Shown: positions 35,843 through 44,547 of the stretch, piece after piece | Layout: every line of letters starts with the position of its first letter | Numbering within the stretch: the stretch's first letter is position 1 | Program-made: the position numbers and the translations under genes | The notes under the pieces: generated by a model | Seen by the model: only the letters and a program-made list of their open reading frames with translations | Told to the model about the DNA's origin: nothing | The model's database searches: none | Assembly (NCBI GenBank): GCA_002725175.2 | Contig: PBQX02000055.1 | Span: forward strand, 1 to 51,752 | Source: CACKLF01 sp002725175 | GTDB taxonomy: Bacteria; Pseudomonadota; Alphaproteobacteria; Rhodobacterales; Rhodobacteraceae | Reading direction: 5' to 3' | Length of the DNA stretch: 51,752 nucleotides

Positions 35843-35857
35843 CAATATATGTATACA
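35840..35857. promoter_or_regulatory. PpsR/CrtJ-type operator 2, overlapping the crtI start codon
   Basis: TGTCAATATATGTATACA is a second exact TGT-N12-ACA palindrome, starting 25 bp after the first. It covers the end of the proposed crtI -10 box and the ATG at 35849. Paired sites with this spacing are the usual arrangement for cooperative CrtJ/PpsR binding. Confidence 0.7.
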
Positions 35858-37465
35858 AAAACAGGCCACACTAGTCAAAATGCAAAAGAGAAAGCAGCCA
35901 AAAATACTGCCATAGTAATAGGCGGTGGTTTTGGTGGTCTGGCGGCTGCTATGCGGTTGCTAGCTAAAGGCTACAAAGTTCTTGTTTTTGAAAAGAATAT
36001 GGAATTAGGTGGCAGAGGTTCATGTATCATAAAATCTGGATACAGATTTGACTTAGGCCCGACTATTGTAACTCTCCCAAATATGTTCAGAGAGCTTTGG
36101 CAGTTTTGTGGAAGAAATTTTGATGACGATGTTGATTTAAAACCACTTGATGAATTTTATAAAATAAAATTCTGGGACGGAAAATCTATAACAATAAGTG
36201 AAAATTATGACGAAGTGTTAGACCAAGTTAGAGGCTTGTCATCTTCTGATGAAGGGGGCTTTAGAAAGTTTCTAGGTGATGCAGAGAGAAGGTACAAGGT
36301 AGCTTTTGAGAACACCCATACAATGGGTAGAGAGCCCATGAATAAGTTATGGGCGACATTGAAGATGTTGCCTATTTTTGCACTTCTTAGGGCNGATCGT
36401 TCAGTTTTTAGTCATGTAGCAAAAAGAGTAAGTGATCCTCGACTCAGGTTTGCTTTGAGTTTCCACCCACTTTTTGTTGGAGCAAACCCTTTTACTGTAA
36501 CTTCAATGTGGGGCATTGTTTCTCATATAGAGAAAGAATTTGGAATTTCGACAGCATCTGGTGGGTTTGGTGGAATTGCAAAGGCTATGGGTAAAGTCAT
36601 TCAGGAAATGGGGGGCACCATTAGTCTTGGTGAGGAGGTTCAGGAAATAATCGTGGAAGGGAGAGTTGCAAAAGGAGTTAGGTTGAAGTCCGGAGNAACG
36701 ATTGATGCGGAGGTTATCGTTTCCAATGCTGACCCAATGACAACTTATTCTAATCTAGGAAAGCGTACACGAAAGAAGTGGTGGTCCTATGAAAACTTAA
36801 CAAAAAAGAAATGGTCTATGAGTCTTTTTGTTTGGCATTTTGGGACAAAGGGTACCAAAGATTTATGGAGAGATGTGGGTCAGCACACAATTCTTCAGGG
36901 TCCCAATTATAAGGGAGAAGTGGATAAGATATTTTTTAATGGCGGCTTAGATGAAGATATGAGCCTTTACGTACATAGGCCGACACGAAATGATGCTACC
37001 GCGGCCCCTCCTGGGGATGATACATTTTATGCCCTTGCATGCGTTCCTAATCTGCAAATTGATCCTGATTTTGATTGGGCAAAAGACGCAGAGGGATATA
37101 AGGAAAAGGTTTTGAAAACGCTTGAAGCTAGACTACTTCCAGGCTTATCAGGGCATATCGCGGAGAGCTATTATATGACACCTTTGGATTTTAAAGATCG
37201 ATACAATAGTCCATTTGGGGCTGGTTTTTCATTAGANCCCGGGATGTTTCAAAGTGCTTGGTTTCGTCCTCATAATATCTCTGAAGAAATAAAGGGACTT
37301 TTTTTGGTGGGAGCTGGAACACACCCTGGCCCAGGGGTTCCGGGTGTCCTGGCTTCCGCAGAAGTTGTAACAAAACTTATTCCTAGTATTGATGTTGAGG
37401 AAAATAACGGAAAACTTTCAATAAATACGGATACTAATATTAAANAAAGTTTGGCCGCCGAATGA
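35849..37465 (+). CDS. crtI: Phytoene desaturase CrtI
   Basis: FAD-dependent desaturase (538 aa) making neurosporene (three-step) in spheroidene producers. The N-terminal dinucleotide fold reads AIVIGGGFGGLAAAMRLLA, with GYRFDLGPTIVTLP after it and the C-terminal LFLVGAGTHPGPGVPGVLAS motif. The only in-frame ATG before the fold is 35849; it has no good ribosome site and matches the predicted transcription start, so a leaderless mRNA is likely. Its stop overlaps the crtB ATG by 4 bp. Confidence 0.94.
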   Translation: MYTKTGHTSQNAKEKAAKNTAIVIGGGFGGLAAAMRLLAKGYKVLVFEKNMELGGRGSCIIKSGYRFDLGPTIVTLPNMFRELWQFCGRNFDDDVDLKPLDEFYKIKFWDGKSITISENYDEVLDQVRGLSSSDEGGFRKFLGDAERRYKVAFENTHTMGREPMNKLWATLKMLPIFALLRXDRSVFSHVAKRVSDPRLRFALSFHPLFVGANPFTVTSMWGIVSHIEKEFGISTASGGFGGIAKAMGKVIQEMGGTISLGEEVQEIIVEGRVAKGVRLKSGXTIDAEVIVSNADPMTTYSNLGKRTRKKWWSYENLTKKKWSMSLFVWHFGTKGTKDLWRDVGQHTILQGPNYKGEVDKIFFNGGLDEDMSLYVHRPTRNDATAAPPGDDTFYALACVPNLQIDPDFDWAKDAEGYKEKVLKTLEARLLPGLSGHIAESYYMTPLDFKDRYNSPFGAGFSLXPGMFQSAWFRPHNISEEIKGLFLVGAGTHPGPGVPGVLASAEVVTKLIPSIDVEENNGKLSINTDTNIKXSLAAE

Positions 37466-38493
37466 CCTATAAGAAAGATCTAGNGTCTTGTAGNGATTTA
37501 ATTAAGACTGGCTCATATTCATTTTATGCAGCTTCAAGATTATTGCCAGCACGTGTGCGTGATCCAGCTATTATTCTTTATTCATTTTGTAGACTTGCAG
37601 ATGATGCTATAGATAACTCAGTTTCTAAGAAAAAAGCTTACCGCACATTAAATAGGCGCCTCGATTTAGTATATAAGGGCAAACCTTTGGATACTCCATT
37701 TGATCGNGCTTTTGCTGGAATGGTGGATAAGTTTGAGCTCCCAAAGGCTCTTCCGCAAGCACTTTTGGAGGGTATGAAATGGGATGCNGAGGGAAAGCAA
37801 TATCGNAATCTGTCAGATTTAAGGAGTTATTCGGCAAGGGTTGCATCTGCCGTTGGAGTAATGATGTGCGTAATCATGGGGGCTAGAAATNAGCACGTGN
37901 TGGCAAGAGCATGCGATCTTGGTGTGGCAATGCAATTAACAAATATTGCTAGAGATATTGGTGAAGATGCAAAAGAAGGGAGACTTTATATTCCTCTAGA
38001 TTGGTTTGCAGAAATGCAAATTACCCAGAAAGAATTTTTTGAAGAGGCGTACGCAAGTTCTTCTTTAGCTTCAATTACTGAGAGATTATTGAAAGAAGCC
38101 GATTTTTTATATAAAAGAGCTACCCATGGTTTGGCTGGTTTGCCAATTTTTTGTAGACCAGGAATATTTTCTGCACTCCATATTTATTCTCGTATTGGTA
38201 AGCATATTGCTACGGCCAACTACGATAGTGTTAACAAACGAGCTGTAACTTCTAAATCTGAAAAATTGAGTTTATTGATGTACTCTTTAGCTGAGTCCGC
38301 ATCGGTAACGATATTTCCTAACCACCCTTCAATAAAAGCTCCGGCATTAGACGAGGTAAAATTTTTAGTTGAAGCAGCTGCTTTAGATAATCAAAGAATA
38401 CCTATAGATAAGCCTTTAAAATCTGATATAATTTTTGATGTTTTGACTGATTTAAAGAAGAGAGATCTAGAAATTTCAAAAACAAGTACTTAG
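37462..38493 (+). CDS. crtB: Phytoene synthase CrtB
   Basis: Condenses two geranylgeranyl diphosphates to phytoene. The 343-residue prenyl synthase has both Asp-rich sites: FCRLADDAIDN (DDAID at residues 47-51) and QLTNIARDIGEDAKEGRLY near 155. Overlaps crtI by 4 bp and precedes tspO by 9 bp. Several N bases lie in the first 450 bp but leave the frame intact. Confidence 0.94.
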   Translation: MTYKKDLXSCXDLIKTGSYSFYAASRLLPARVRDPAIILYSFCRLADDAIDNSVSKKKAYRTLNRRLDLVYKGKPLDTPFDXAFAGMVDKFELPKALPQALLEGMKWDXEGKQYXNLSDLRSYSARVASAVGVMMCVIMGARNXHVXARACDLGVAMQLTNIARDIGEDAKEGRLYIPLDWFAEMQITQKEFFEEAYASSSLASITERLLKEADFLYKRATHGLAGLPIFCRPGIFSALHIYSRIGKHIATANYDSVNKRAVTSKSEKLSLLMYSLAESASVTIFPNHPSIKAPALDEVKFLVEAAALDNQRIPIDKPLKSDIIFDVLTDLKKRDLEISKTST

Positions 38494-38502
38494 GTAACCT
38501 TC

Positions 38503-38979
38503 ATGAGTTTTGGATTTTTCTTTATATTTTTTGCTGCATGCTGTGCAACCGCTGCCACAGGAAATTTGTTTCCGACGGGGCAATGGTATGCAGGTTTAAG
38601 AAAGCCTTTTTGGACCCCTCCAAATTGGATTTTTCCAATAGCTTGGACAGTGCTTTATATAATTTTATCATATGTGGGAATGCGAGCTGCTCTTAGAGTC
38701 GATGGGCAGGTGGCTTTGGCTTTATGGGCATTGCAAGTCTCATTAAGTACACTTTGGACCCCTGTATTTTTTGGCTTAAAGAAGATGGGAACAGCATTTG
38801 TGGTAATGAGTGGTCTTTGGTTTTCCGTTTTTGCAATGGTCATTTCCTTTTGGAAATTAGAAGCAATCTTAGGAATACTTTTGTTNCCATATTTGGTTTG
38901 GGTATCTTTTGCGGCNGCACTAAATTTTTCTGTATGGCGATTAAACCCGCATGAAANTCCAAGAGATCTGAGCAGTTAA
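38503..38979 (+). CDS. tspO: Tryptophan-rich sensory protein TspO
   Basis: A five-helix outer-membrane/membrane protein of the TspO/MBR family (158 aa), which in Rhodobacter dampens photopigment gene expression in response to oxygen. Conserved residues appear in WYAGLRKPFWTPPNWIFPIAW and WTPVFFGLKKMGTAF; tryptophans are frequent. It follows crtB, as in Rhodobacter, and converges on crtC with a 10-bp gap. Confidence 0.93.
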   Translation: MSFGFFFIFFAACCATAATGNLFPTGQWYAGLRKPFWTPPNWIFPIAWTVLYIILSYVGMRAALRVDGQVALALWALQVSLSTLWTPVFFGLKKMGTAFVVMSGLWFSVFAMVISFWKLEAILGILLXPYLVWVSFAXALNFSVWRLNPHEXPRDLSS

Positions 38980-38989
38980 GCATTAGAAG

Positions 38990-39913
38990 TCAACCTCTCT
39001 TTCTTGGCACCCTTAACGCAAGCATTGGTTTGATTAAAGGATTAGCAAATCTATTTAAATCAAGGGCTTCATGCACACCTNCAACTTCTTCTCCTTTTAT
39101 CTTTGTTTTAATTTTTGATCTTGAATAGAAAGGGGCATCTAGCATGTTNTGTATTTGTTTAGGCTTGAAATCATTGTCAGATCTTGTTTCTCTTNGAACT
39201 TGCCAAAGTGATCTAGAAAATTTAGTTTTGGGAATGTCGTTTAACATGTTGATATTGCCATCATTATTAAATTCCAAACCTAAATCTAAGTCTCCACCCT
39301 CTCTTCGCTTGGCATCATAAAATGCCATGGCACCATTTTTGCCTATTAATCTTGACCATGTCCAATAACTGAAGTCATCTTCTAGAGCTCTGGTGCCAAA
39401 ATTTCCGTCTAGNTATCCATGCCCGGACCATTGCCAGCCTGGTACATTTAAGTCAACTTGAATTTTGGAGATTGGGGCAAAGGGACGCCAAATATGTGAT
39501 CCATCATCTTTTAGTAAAACTTCAATGTCGGTAATATATTTTGGTTCTATTATTACTTGGCCTTTAAGTCTACTCAAATGTGGAGTGGTTAATTCATCTA
39601 TATCCACTACAAGTTTATTTCTATCCCAGTTAAAACTGCTGGGGCCAACTTGAAATTTATTGTCCTTTATAAGTACGGCGGGCTCACCTCTTTCTGTCAT
39701 AGTCCACCGGCCTTTGTGGCCATAAGTTGCTACATTAATGCAGCAATGGTCATGAGGGTTTTTCCGGCCATACCAACGATACCAGGGAGAAAAAACTGAT
39801 CCAATAAATGCTATTATCGAAATTGCTTTGGTATTATCATCGGAGATGCCATCTAAGTACCACCAGGCGTAGCCATTTTCTGGAACACTTAAGTTAAAAA
39901 AAGGTCTTTTAAT
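38990..39913 (-). CDS. crtC: Hydroxyneurosporene synthase CrtC (carotenoid 1,2-hydratase)
   Basis: Adds water to the 1,2 double bond of neurosporene. Family sequence starts at about VPENGYAWWYLDGISDD and includes GSVFSPWYRWYGRKNPHDHC and GYLDGNFGTRALEDDF-like segments. The frame is open back to 40192, but that part lies inside crtD and is not CrtC-like. Within the plausible start zone there is no ATG, GTG or TTG. ATT at 39913 is the best placed candidate (307 aa), overlapping the end of crtD by 25 bp; no strong ribosome site is seen, so re-initiation after crtD translation is possible. The start is uncertain, the gene is not. Confidence 0.85.
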   Translation of the reverse strand: MKRPFFNLSVPENGYAWWYLDGISDDNTKAISIIAFIGSVFSPWYRWYGRKNPHDHCCINVATYGHKGRWTMTERGEPAVLIKDNKFQVGPSSFNWDRNKLVVDIDELTTPHLSRLKGQVIIEPKYITDIEVLLKDDGSHIWRPFAPISKIQVDLNVPGWQWSGHGXLDGNFGTRALEDDFSYWTWSRLIGKNGAMAFYDAKRREGGDLDLGLEFNNDGNINMLNDIPKTKFSRSLWQVXRETRSDNDFKPKQIXNMLDAPFYSRSKIKTKIKGEEVXGVHEALDLNRFANPLIKPMLALRVPRKRG

Positions 39914-41388
39914 ATCATTTCTGCTGCGTGCTTCCCTGATGTTAGGGCCATAGGTACTCCAGGGCCTGGATGAACTCCTCCTCCTGCCAGATACAATCCT
40001 TTTGTTTTTAACTTTACCTTTGGGCGTCTGAAGGTTGAAAGTGTCTTTGATGGGCTCAGCCCGTAAATTGAGCCGTCCGAACCTGGAAACATTTTTTGAA
40101 ACTCTGTTGGTGTTGTCAGATCCGAAATTTTTGGTGCTTGAAGAAATTCTTGCCCCATTTTTTTTAGTGTCTCGAAAGTTATTTTTTTGCATTTCTCAAA
40201 CTCTTCTTTTTTGGTACTTTTGTTAAATTCTTTAAGGTTTGGCGGGCCATTCACAATGATTTCAAATCGCTCCTTACCTCCTATATTAGGGCTTATTCCT
40301 CTGTCTTGGGCACAGATATATATAGTTGGATCATTGGGCATTTGACCTTTTCCAATATCTTTAAATTCTGAAGTATAGTCAGAGTTGAAAAAGACATTAT
40401 GAAGGGAAAGATTTTTCCCCCTTGGCTTTGATGAAAAAGACCAAACAAAAGCTGAAAGTGAACGGTCATTTACTCCTTTTCTATGTATCGCATTAGCTAC
40501 GCCTTTGCCTAGCAAGCCCTTATAGATTGCTGCAGGATCTCCATTAAATACTATGTGATCGGTGCGATTAAAATTATCTAAATTATCGATAATCCCTTTA
40601 GCTACCCCATTTTCTATTTCAATAGTTTTGACTTCTGATAAATAGTTGAATTTCACCCCATTTTTACGCGCCAGTTTTTCCATGGCTATAGGTAGTTTAT
40701 TCATGCCTCCCAGTATTTGCCAAACCCCACGAGCTTCAGCTTGCCATATCAAAGCTAATATCGGAGGAGCTTCAAAGGGTGAAGCTCCCACATATGTCGC
40801 ATATCTTGCAAAAAGTTGTCGTAATCTTGGGTCTGAAAAATTTGCACTTAGGTATCTCCATAGGTTTCTATATCTAAATAAAATNCTTGATACATTCCTT
40901 TGATTTCTTAATACAACTCTTAACAAGGTCGATAAGTCGATCTTTGGAGAGCGCATTATTGGGGATTCAAAAAGATCGAAAGCAATTTTTGTTTGTTTGT
41001 AAAATTTTTCGAATTCTTCTGCTGATTTTTGGCCAGAAAAGTCCCTTATAGAGGATAGGTTTGATTCGAAGTCAGGCACAAGGTCTAAAGTGGAATTATC
41101 TGGCCACCAGTGGCGTGCTAACACACTTTGTTCTGATATAGTTAGGTGGTCTTCCAAGCACTCTCCAATTTCTTTAAAAAAATCATCAAACCAAGGTTTG
41201 AGTGTAAACACAGTAGGTCCTGCATCAATTGGCCCAAGAATACTATCCATGGATCTTAATTTCCCACCTGGTCCACAATTTTTCTCATATACCTCTACAT
41301 TTAACCCCTCTGAAGAAAGTTTTAATGCTGTTGCCAATCCTGCTATACCAGCACCAATGATAATTACTTTGTTATTCTTAGGGCTCAT
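39889..41388 (-). CDS. crtD: Hydroxyneurosporene desaturase CrtD
   Basis: CrtI-related FAD desaturase (499 aa) that introduces the 3,4 double bond in the spheroidene pathway. It starts with KVIIIGAGIAGLATALKLSS and has GPTVFTLKPWFDDFF and the C-terminal GLYLAGGGVHPGPGVPMALTSG motif. Divergent from crtE over 122 bp. Its last codons overlap the crtC start region. Confidence 0.93.
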   Translation of the reverse strand: MSPKNNKVIIIGAGIAGLATALKLSSEGLNVEVYEKNCGPGGKLRSMDSILGPIDAGPTVFTLKPWFDDFFKEIGECLEDHLTISEQSVLARHWWPDNSTLDLVPDFESNLSSIRDFSGQKSAEEFEKFYKQTKIAFDLFESPIMRSPKIDLSTLLRVVLRNQRNVSXILFRYRNLWRYLSANFSDPRLRQLFARYATYVGASPFEAPPILALIWQAEARGVWQILGGMNKLPIAMEKLARKNGVKFNYLSEVKTIEIENGVAKGIIDNLDNFNRTDHIVFNGDPAAIYKGLLGKGVANAIHRKGVNDRSLSAFVWSFSSKPRGKNLSLHNVFFNSDYTSEFKDIGKGQMPNDPTIYICAQDRGISPNIGGKERFEIIVNGPPNLKEFNKSTKKEEFEKCKKITFETLKKMGQEFLQAPKISDLTTPTEFQKMFPGSDGSIYGLSPSKTLSTFRRPKVKLKTKGLYLAGGGVHPGPGVPMALTSGKHAAEMILKDLFLT

Positions 41389-41438
41389 TTTCTTCCTACC
41401 ACGATGATAATTTTATCCTATTAGATCTTTCCTTCAGA

Positions 41439-41479
41439 TGTCCAAATTAATTTATAATAAGCGTCAAATTTTGTAGACA
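41439..41479. promoter_or_regulatory. Pair of degenerate PpsR-like sites between crtD and crtE
   Basis: TGT-N12-ATA (41439-41456) and CGT-N12-ACA (41462-41479) each miss the TGT-N12-ACA consensus by one base and lie 23 bp apart, in the divergent crtD-crtE gap. The same position carries PpsR/CrtJ sites in Rhodobacter. Low-affinity operators are likely but unproven. Confidence 0.4.
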
Positions 41480-41510
41480 ACATTAAATATAGCTATAGGA
41501 TTATTACCCA

Positions 41511-42374
41511 ATGCTACAAGCAAAAGAAATTGAAAAAGCTCTTCAGGAGAGCATAAGGCAGATGCAAGATGCGCCAGGAGCACCAAAGTTAGGCAAGGCT
41601 CTAGAATATGCTGTTTTCCCAGGCGGGGGTAGGATTAGGCCACAGTTATGTATGGAGGTAGCTAATGCGTGCGGTTATGAAGATGAAAGAATAGTAATTT
41701 CTTCATGCATAGCAGTTGAATTAATTCATTGCGCAAGCCTAGTTCATGATGACCTGCCTTGTTTTGATAATGCGTTATTTCGAAGAGGAAAAGATTCTAC
41801 ACATATAAAGTTCGGAGAACCTTTGGCTATACTTGCAGGAGACTCTTTGATAGTTCGGGCTTTTGAAGAGCTGGCTGCCGCTTCATCAGGGCACTCCGAC
41901 AAACTTGCAACTCTCATAACTTTGCTTGGTAAATCGACTGGAATGCCAGCAGGAATATGTTCAGGACAAGGTTGGGAAAGTGAAAAAGAAATTAATTTAG
42001 CCTCTTATCATCGTCTGAANACGAGTTCTTTATTTGTGGCAGCTTCACAGATGGGAGCGGTTAGTGCTGGATCGGATCCAGACCCATGGCTAGTTTTAGG
42101 GGAAGGTATAGGGGAGGCTTTCCAAATTGCTGACGACTTACGTGACTATAAGGGATCTGAAGAGAGCATAGGAAAACCTATTAATCAAGATGCATTTAAT
42201 AATCGACCCAATGCCGCTATGGAACTAGGACCTGAAGGTGCAAGGTGTAAAATTAGGGACGTATTGGAAAAAGCAATACTNTCCATTCCAGAATGTTCTG
42301 GGAAAGATCAGCTAGTAAAAATTGTCAAAAAACAAGCCAAAGTTTTAATGAGCGCAGGTTCAGACGGAAAGTAA
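41511..42374 (+). CDS. crtE: Geranylgeranyl diphosphate synthase CrtE
   Basis: Makes the C20 precursor of carotenoids and of the bacteriochlorophyll tail (287 aa). The first Asp-rich motif is DDLPCFDNALFRRG (residues 80-93), the second DDLRDYKG near 205. ATG 41511 lies 10 bases after AGGA. First gene of the plus-strand run crtE-crtF-bchC-bchX-puf. Confidence 0.94.
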   Translation: MLQAKEIEKALQESIRQMQDAPGAPKLGKALEYAVFPGGGRIRPQLCMEVANACGYEDERIVISSCIAVELIHCASLVHDDLPCFDNALFRRGKDSTHIKFGEPLAILAGDSLIVRAFEELAAASSGHSDKLATLITLLGKSTGMPAGICSGQGWESEKEINLASYHRLXTSSLFVAASQMGAVSAGSDPDPWLVLGEGIGEAFQIADDLRDYKGSEESIGKPINQDAFNNRPNAAMELGPEGARCKIRDVLEKAIXSIPECSGKDQLVKIVKKQAKVLMSAGSDGK

Positions 42375-42383
42375 AGAAATAAT

Positions 42384-43499
42384 ATGGTTTTCAGAAACTT
42401 GGTAAGAAAATCTAGGCTTTGGATTGAATCGAAGATTNCAGAGACGGAGTTTCAGTCTCGAATGGCTCAAATTCCTATTGCAAGGCTTTTTGCAAAAAGA
42501 GACGCAGAAAAAATTTATGACTTAGTAGCGGGCTTTGTGTACAGCCAAATCCTATTTTCATTAGTTAGNTTGGGTGTTTTGCATCAATTACGTGGTTGTA
42601 GCAAATCCTCGATCGAACTATCTGAGCTNAATAAAATAAATGAAAAAAATATGAAAATTCTGTGTAATGCTGCTGTATCTTTAGATCTTTTGCGGCTTGA
42701 CCATGACTGTCGTTATAGTCTTGGAAGGCTTGGTGCGGAGATATTGGGAGTTCCTGGATTGGAAGATATGATCATTCATCATGAAGTATTTTATAGAGAT
42801 TTGGCTGAACCTATAGCTTTATTAAGATCCAAAAGAAAAACTGAATTAAGCCAATATTGGCCATATGTACTTTCTGATAAAAAACGAAGCCANACTTCAA
42901 CAGAAGATGCAAAAATATACTCCGCCCTAATGGCATCCTCACAAATGCTGGTTTCTCAGGAGACGTTGCGTTTAGTGAACTTTGGCAGATTTGAGACTAT
43001 AATGGACGTAGGGGGTGGAACGGGAACATTCTTGTCAATGCTGGGTAAAAAATTTCAAAAGCCCAAATTAATTCTTTTTGATTTGCCAGAAGTGGTAAAA
43101 AATGCTCCAAAAATTTTATCCAAAGATTTACTTAGCAGGACAGAAATAGTTGGGGGCAATTTTGATAAAAATGAGCTGCCAAAGTCAGCATCTGCAATCA
43201 CTTTAAATAGAGTTTTATATGATCATGATGATCACAAGGTGGAATTCATTCTAAAAAAAGTCTGGANTGCATTGCCAAAAGGTGGAAGTCTAATAATTTC
43301 TGAGCCTATGGCTGGCGGGCAAAGACCAATAAAATCAGGAGACGCATATTTTGGTTTCTATACAATGGCTATGACTACAGGTCAGCCTAGGTCAGTCGAA
43401 ACGCATAGAAACTTCCTGCGNAAGACTGGTTTTCGTGACATAAGGGTACCTAGAGGGGCCCGAAATTATGTCACCAAAGTGGTAGTTGCACAAAAATAA
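42384..43499 (+). CDS. crtF: Hydroxyneurosporene O-methyltransferase CrtF
   Basis: SAM-dependent methyltransferase (371 aa) forming the methoxy group of spheroidene. The SAM motif is IMDVGGGTGTFLSML near residue 210, followed by LILFDLPEVV; an N-terminal dimerisation region contains FVYSQILFSLV. It starts 9 bp after crtE. The gap to bchC (106 bp) holds twin PpsR sites and a promoter. Confidence 0.92.
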   Translation: MVFRNLVRKSRLWIESKIXETEFQSRMAQIPIARLFAKRDAEKIYDLVAGFVYSQILFSLVXLGVLHQLRGCSKSSIELSEXNKINEKNMKILCNAAVSLDLLRLDHDCRYSLGRLGAEILGVPGLEDMIIHHEVFYRDLAEPIALLRSKRKTELSQYWPYVLSDKKRSXTSTEDAKIYSALMASSQMLVSQETLRLVNFGRFETIMDVGGGTGTFLSMLGKKFQKPKLILFDLPEVVKNAPKILSKDLLSRTEIVGGNFDKNELPKSASAITLNRVLYDHDDHKVEFILKKVWXALPKGGSLIISEPMAGGQRPIKSGDAYFGFYTMAMTTGQPRSVETHRNFLXKTGFRDIRVPRGARNYVTKVVVAQK

Positions 43500-43507
43500 A
43501 AAAAAAG

Positions 43508-43525
43508 TGTCTAATTTTATTGACA
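43508..43525. promoter_or_regulatory. PpsR/CrtJ-type operator 1 upstream of bchC
   Basis: TGTCTAATTTTATTGACA is an exact TGT-N12-ACA site. Its last six bases are the -35 box TTGACA of the putative bchC promoter. Confidence 0.8.
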
Positions 43526-43547
43526 ACTGATACTGTAAAGTTAAGAT
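43520..43547 (+). promoter_or_regulatory. Putative bchC promoter
   Basis: A consensus -35 TTGACA (43520-43525) and a -10 TAAGAT (43542-43547) are 16 bp apart. Each box is covered by one of the two PpsR-type operators, the arrangement known for the Rhodobacter bchC promoter. It probably drives bchC, bchX and the puf genes beyond. Confidence 0.65.
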
Positions 43548-43551
43548 TACA
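43534..43551. promoter_or_regulatory. PpsR/CrtJ-type operator 2 upstream of bchC
   Basis: TGTAAAGTTAAGATTACA is a second exact TGT-N12-ACA site, starting 26 bp after the first and overlapping the -10 box. The pair permits cooperative binding. Confidence 0.8.
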
Positions 43552-43605
43552 CATAATTGATATCAATTTCGTTATGTAGGGTCTTTAAAAAGGGGTATTA
43601 GCACA

Positions 43606-44547
43606 ATGGAAACAGCCGCAGTTGTAATGACTGGCCCAAAAAATTTAAAGGTTGAGTCCGTCCGTATGAAGNCACCAGAGCCCAATGAGACGGTAGTTGA
43701 TGTTTTATATTCTGGAATTTCAACGGGAACAGAGAAACTGTTTTGGAGTGGCGAGATGCCACCATTCCCTGGTATGGGGTATCCTTTGGTTCCGGGTTAC
43801 GAATCGGTAGGTGAGGTAACTGAAACCCATAAAAGCTCAGGATTTAAGCCTGGTGACATGGTGTTTGTCCCGGGGTCAAACTGCTTTGACGGAGTAAGAG
43901 GCTTGTTTGGTGGCTCGGCAAAGAATGTTTCTACACCTAGTGATAGGTTGATAAAAATTGACAGGTCATTGGCCGAATCAGGAACTCTCTTCGCTTTAGC
44001 GGCAACTGCAAGNCATGCTATCGCAGGTATGTCGTCTACGTTACCAGACTTAATTGTGGGTCATGGCGTTTTGGGGAGGCTTCTTGCGAGACTTACTATT
44101 GTTGCCGGAGGAAAGCCACCTACGGTTTGGGANGTTGACAAGGTACGCCAGAGTGGAGCGGANGGTTATTCAGTTCTTCATCCAGATGAAGATCAAAGAA
44201 AGGATTATGGGTCGATTTATGAGGCAAGTGGCGACTCTATGTTGCTTGATTCTTTGATTGGCAGAATACGAAAAGGCGGAGAAATAGTGCTAACCGGATT
44301 TTATTCACAAAATATTAATTTTGCTTTTCCTCCGGCTTTTATGAAAGAGATGAGAATGCGAGTAGCAGCAGAATTTAATTCTGATGACATTCGATCAACT
44401 CGCGCTTTGATAGAGGCAGGAAGCCTATCTCTTGATAATCTTATTACCCATAGAAAACCAGCTAATACAGCTGAAGAAGCTTATCATACAGCTTTTAGCG
44501 ATAATAAATGCCTGAAGATGATTTTAGACTGGAGGACCGCGCAATGA
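43606..44547 (+). CDS. bchC: 3-hydroxyethyl bacteriochlorophyllide a dehydrogenase BchC
   Basis: Alcohol-dehydrogenase-like enzyme (313 aa) that oxidises the C3 hydroxyethyl group to acetyl late in bacteriochlorophyll a synthesis. Seen: SGISTGTEKLFWSGEMPPFPGMGYPLVPGY split over residues 38-67, VGHGVLGRLLARL nucleotide-binding turn and GGEIVLTGFYS. The stop overlaps the bchX ATG by 4 bp. The 5' leader of about 55 bases contains a TTGATATCAA palindrome of unknown role. Confidence 0.93.
   Translation: METAAVVMTGPKNLKVESVRMKXPEPNETVVDVLYSGISTGTEKLFWSGEMPPFPGMGYPLVPGYESVGEVTETHKSSGFKPGDMVFVPGSNCFDGVRGLFGGSAKNVSTPSDRLIKIDRSLAESGTLFALAATAXHAIAGMSSTLPDLIVGHGVLGRLLARLTIVAGGKPPTVWXVDKVRQSGAXGYSVLHPDEDQRKDYGSIYEASGDSMLLDSLIGRIRKGGEIVLTGFYSQNINFAFPPAFMKEMRMRVAAEFNSDDIRSTRALIEAGSLSLDNLITHRKPANTAEEAYHTAFSDNKCLKMILDWRTAQ

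Noticed and set aside
35657..35878. 73-residue reverse-strand frame (METAKKFSK region) upstream of crtA
   Set aside because: It overlaps the crtA promoter and CrtA-like sequence in another frame and matches nothing; the CrtA rebuild explains the region better.
39914..40192. N-terminal extension of CrtC to a 400-residue protein
   Set aside because: This part lies entirely inside crtD and has basic, low-complexity sequence unlike CrtC.
43559..43568. TTGATATCAA near bchC as an FNR box
   Set aside because: FNR sites need TTGAT-N4-ATCAA; here the half sites abut without spacer.
44508..44543. Earlier ATG for bchX
   Set aside because: It would overlap bchC by 40 bp; ATG 44544 gives the ATGA coupling common in this cluster.
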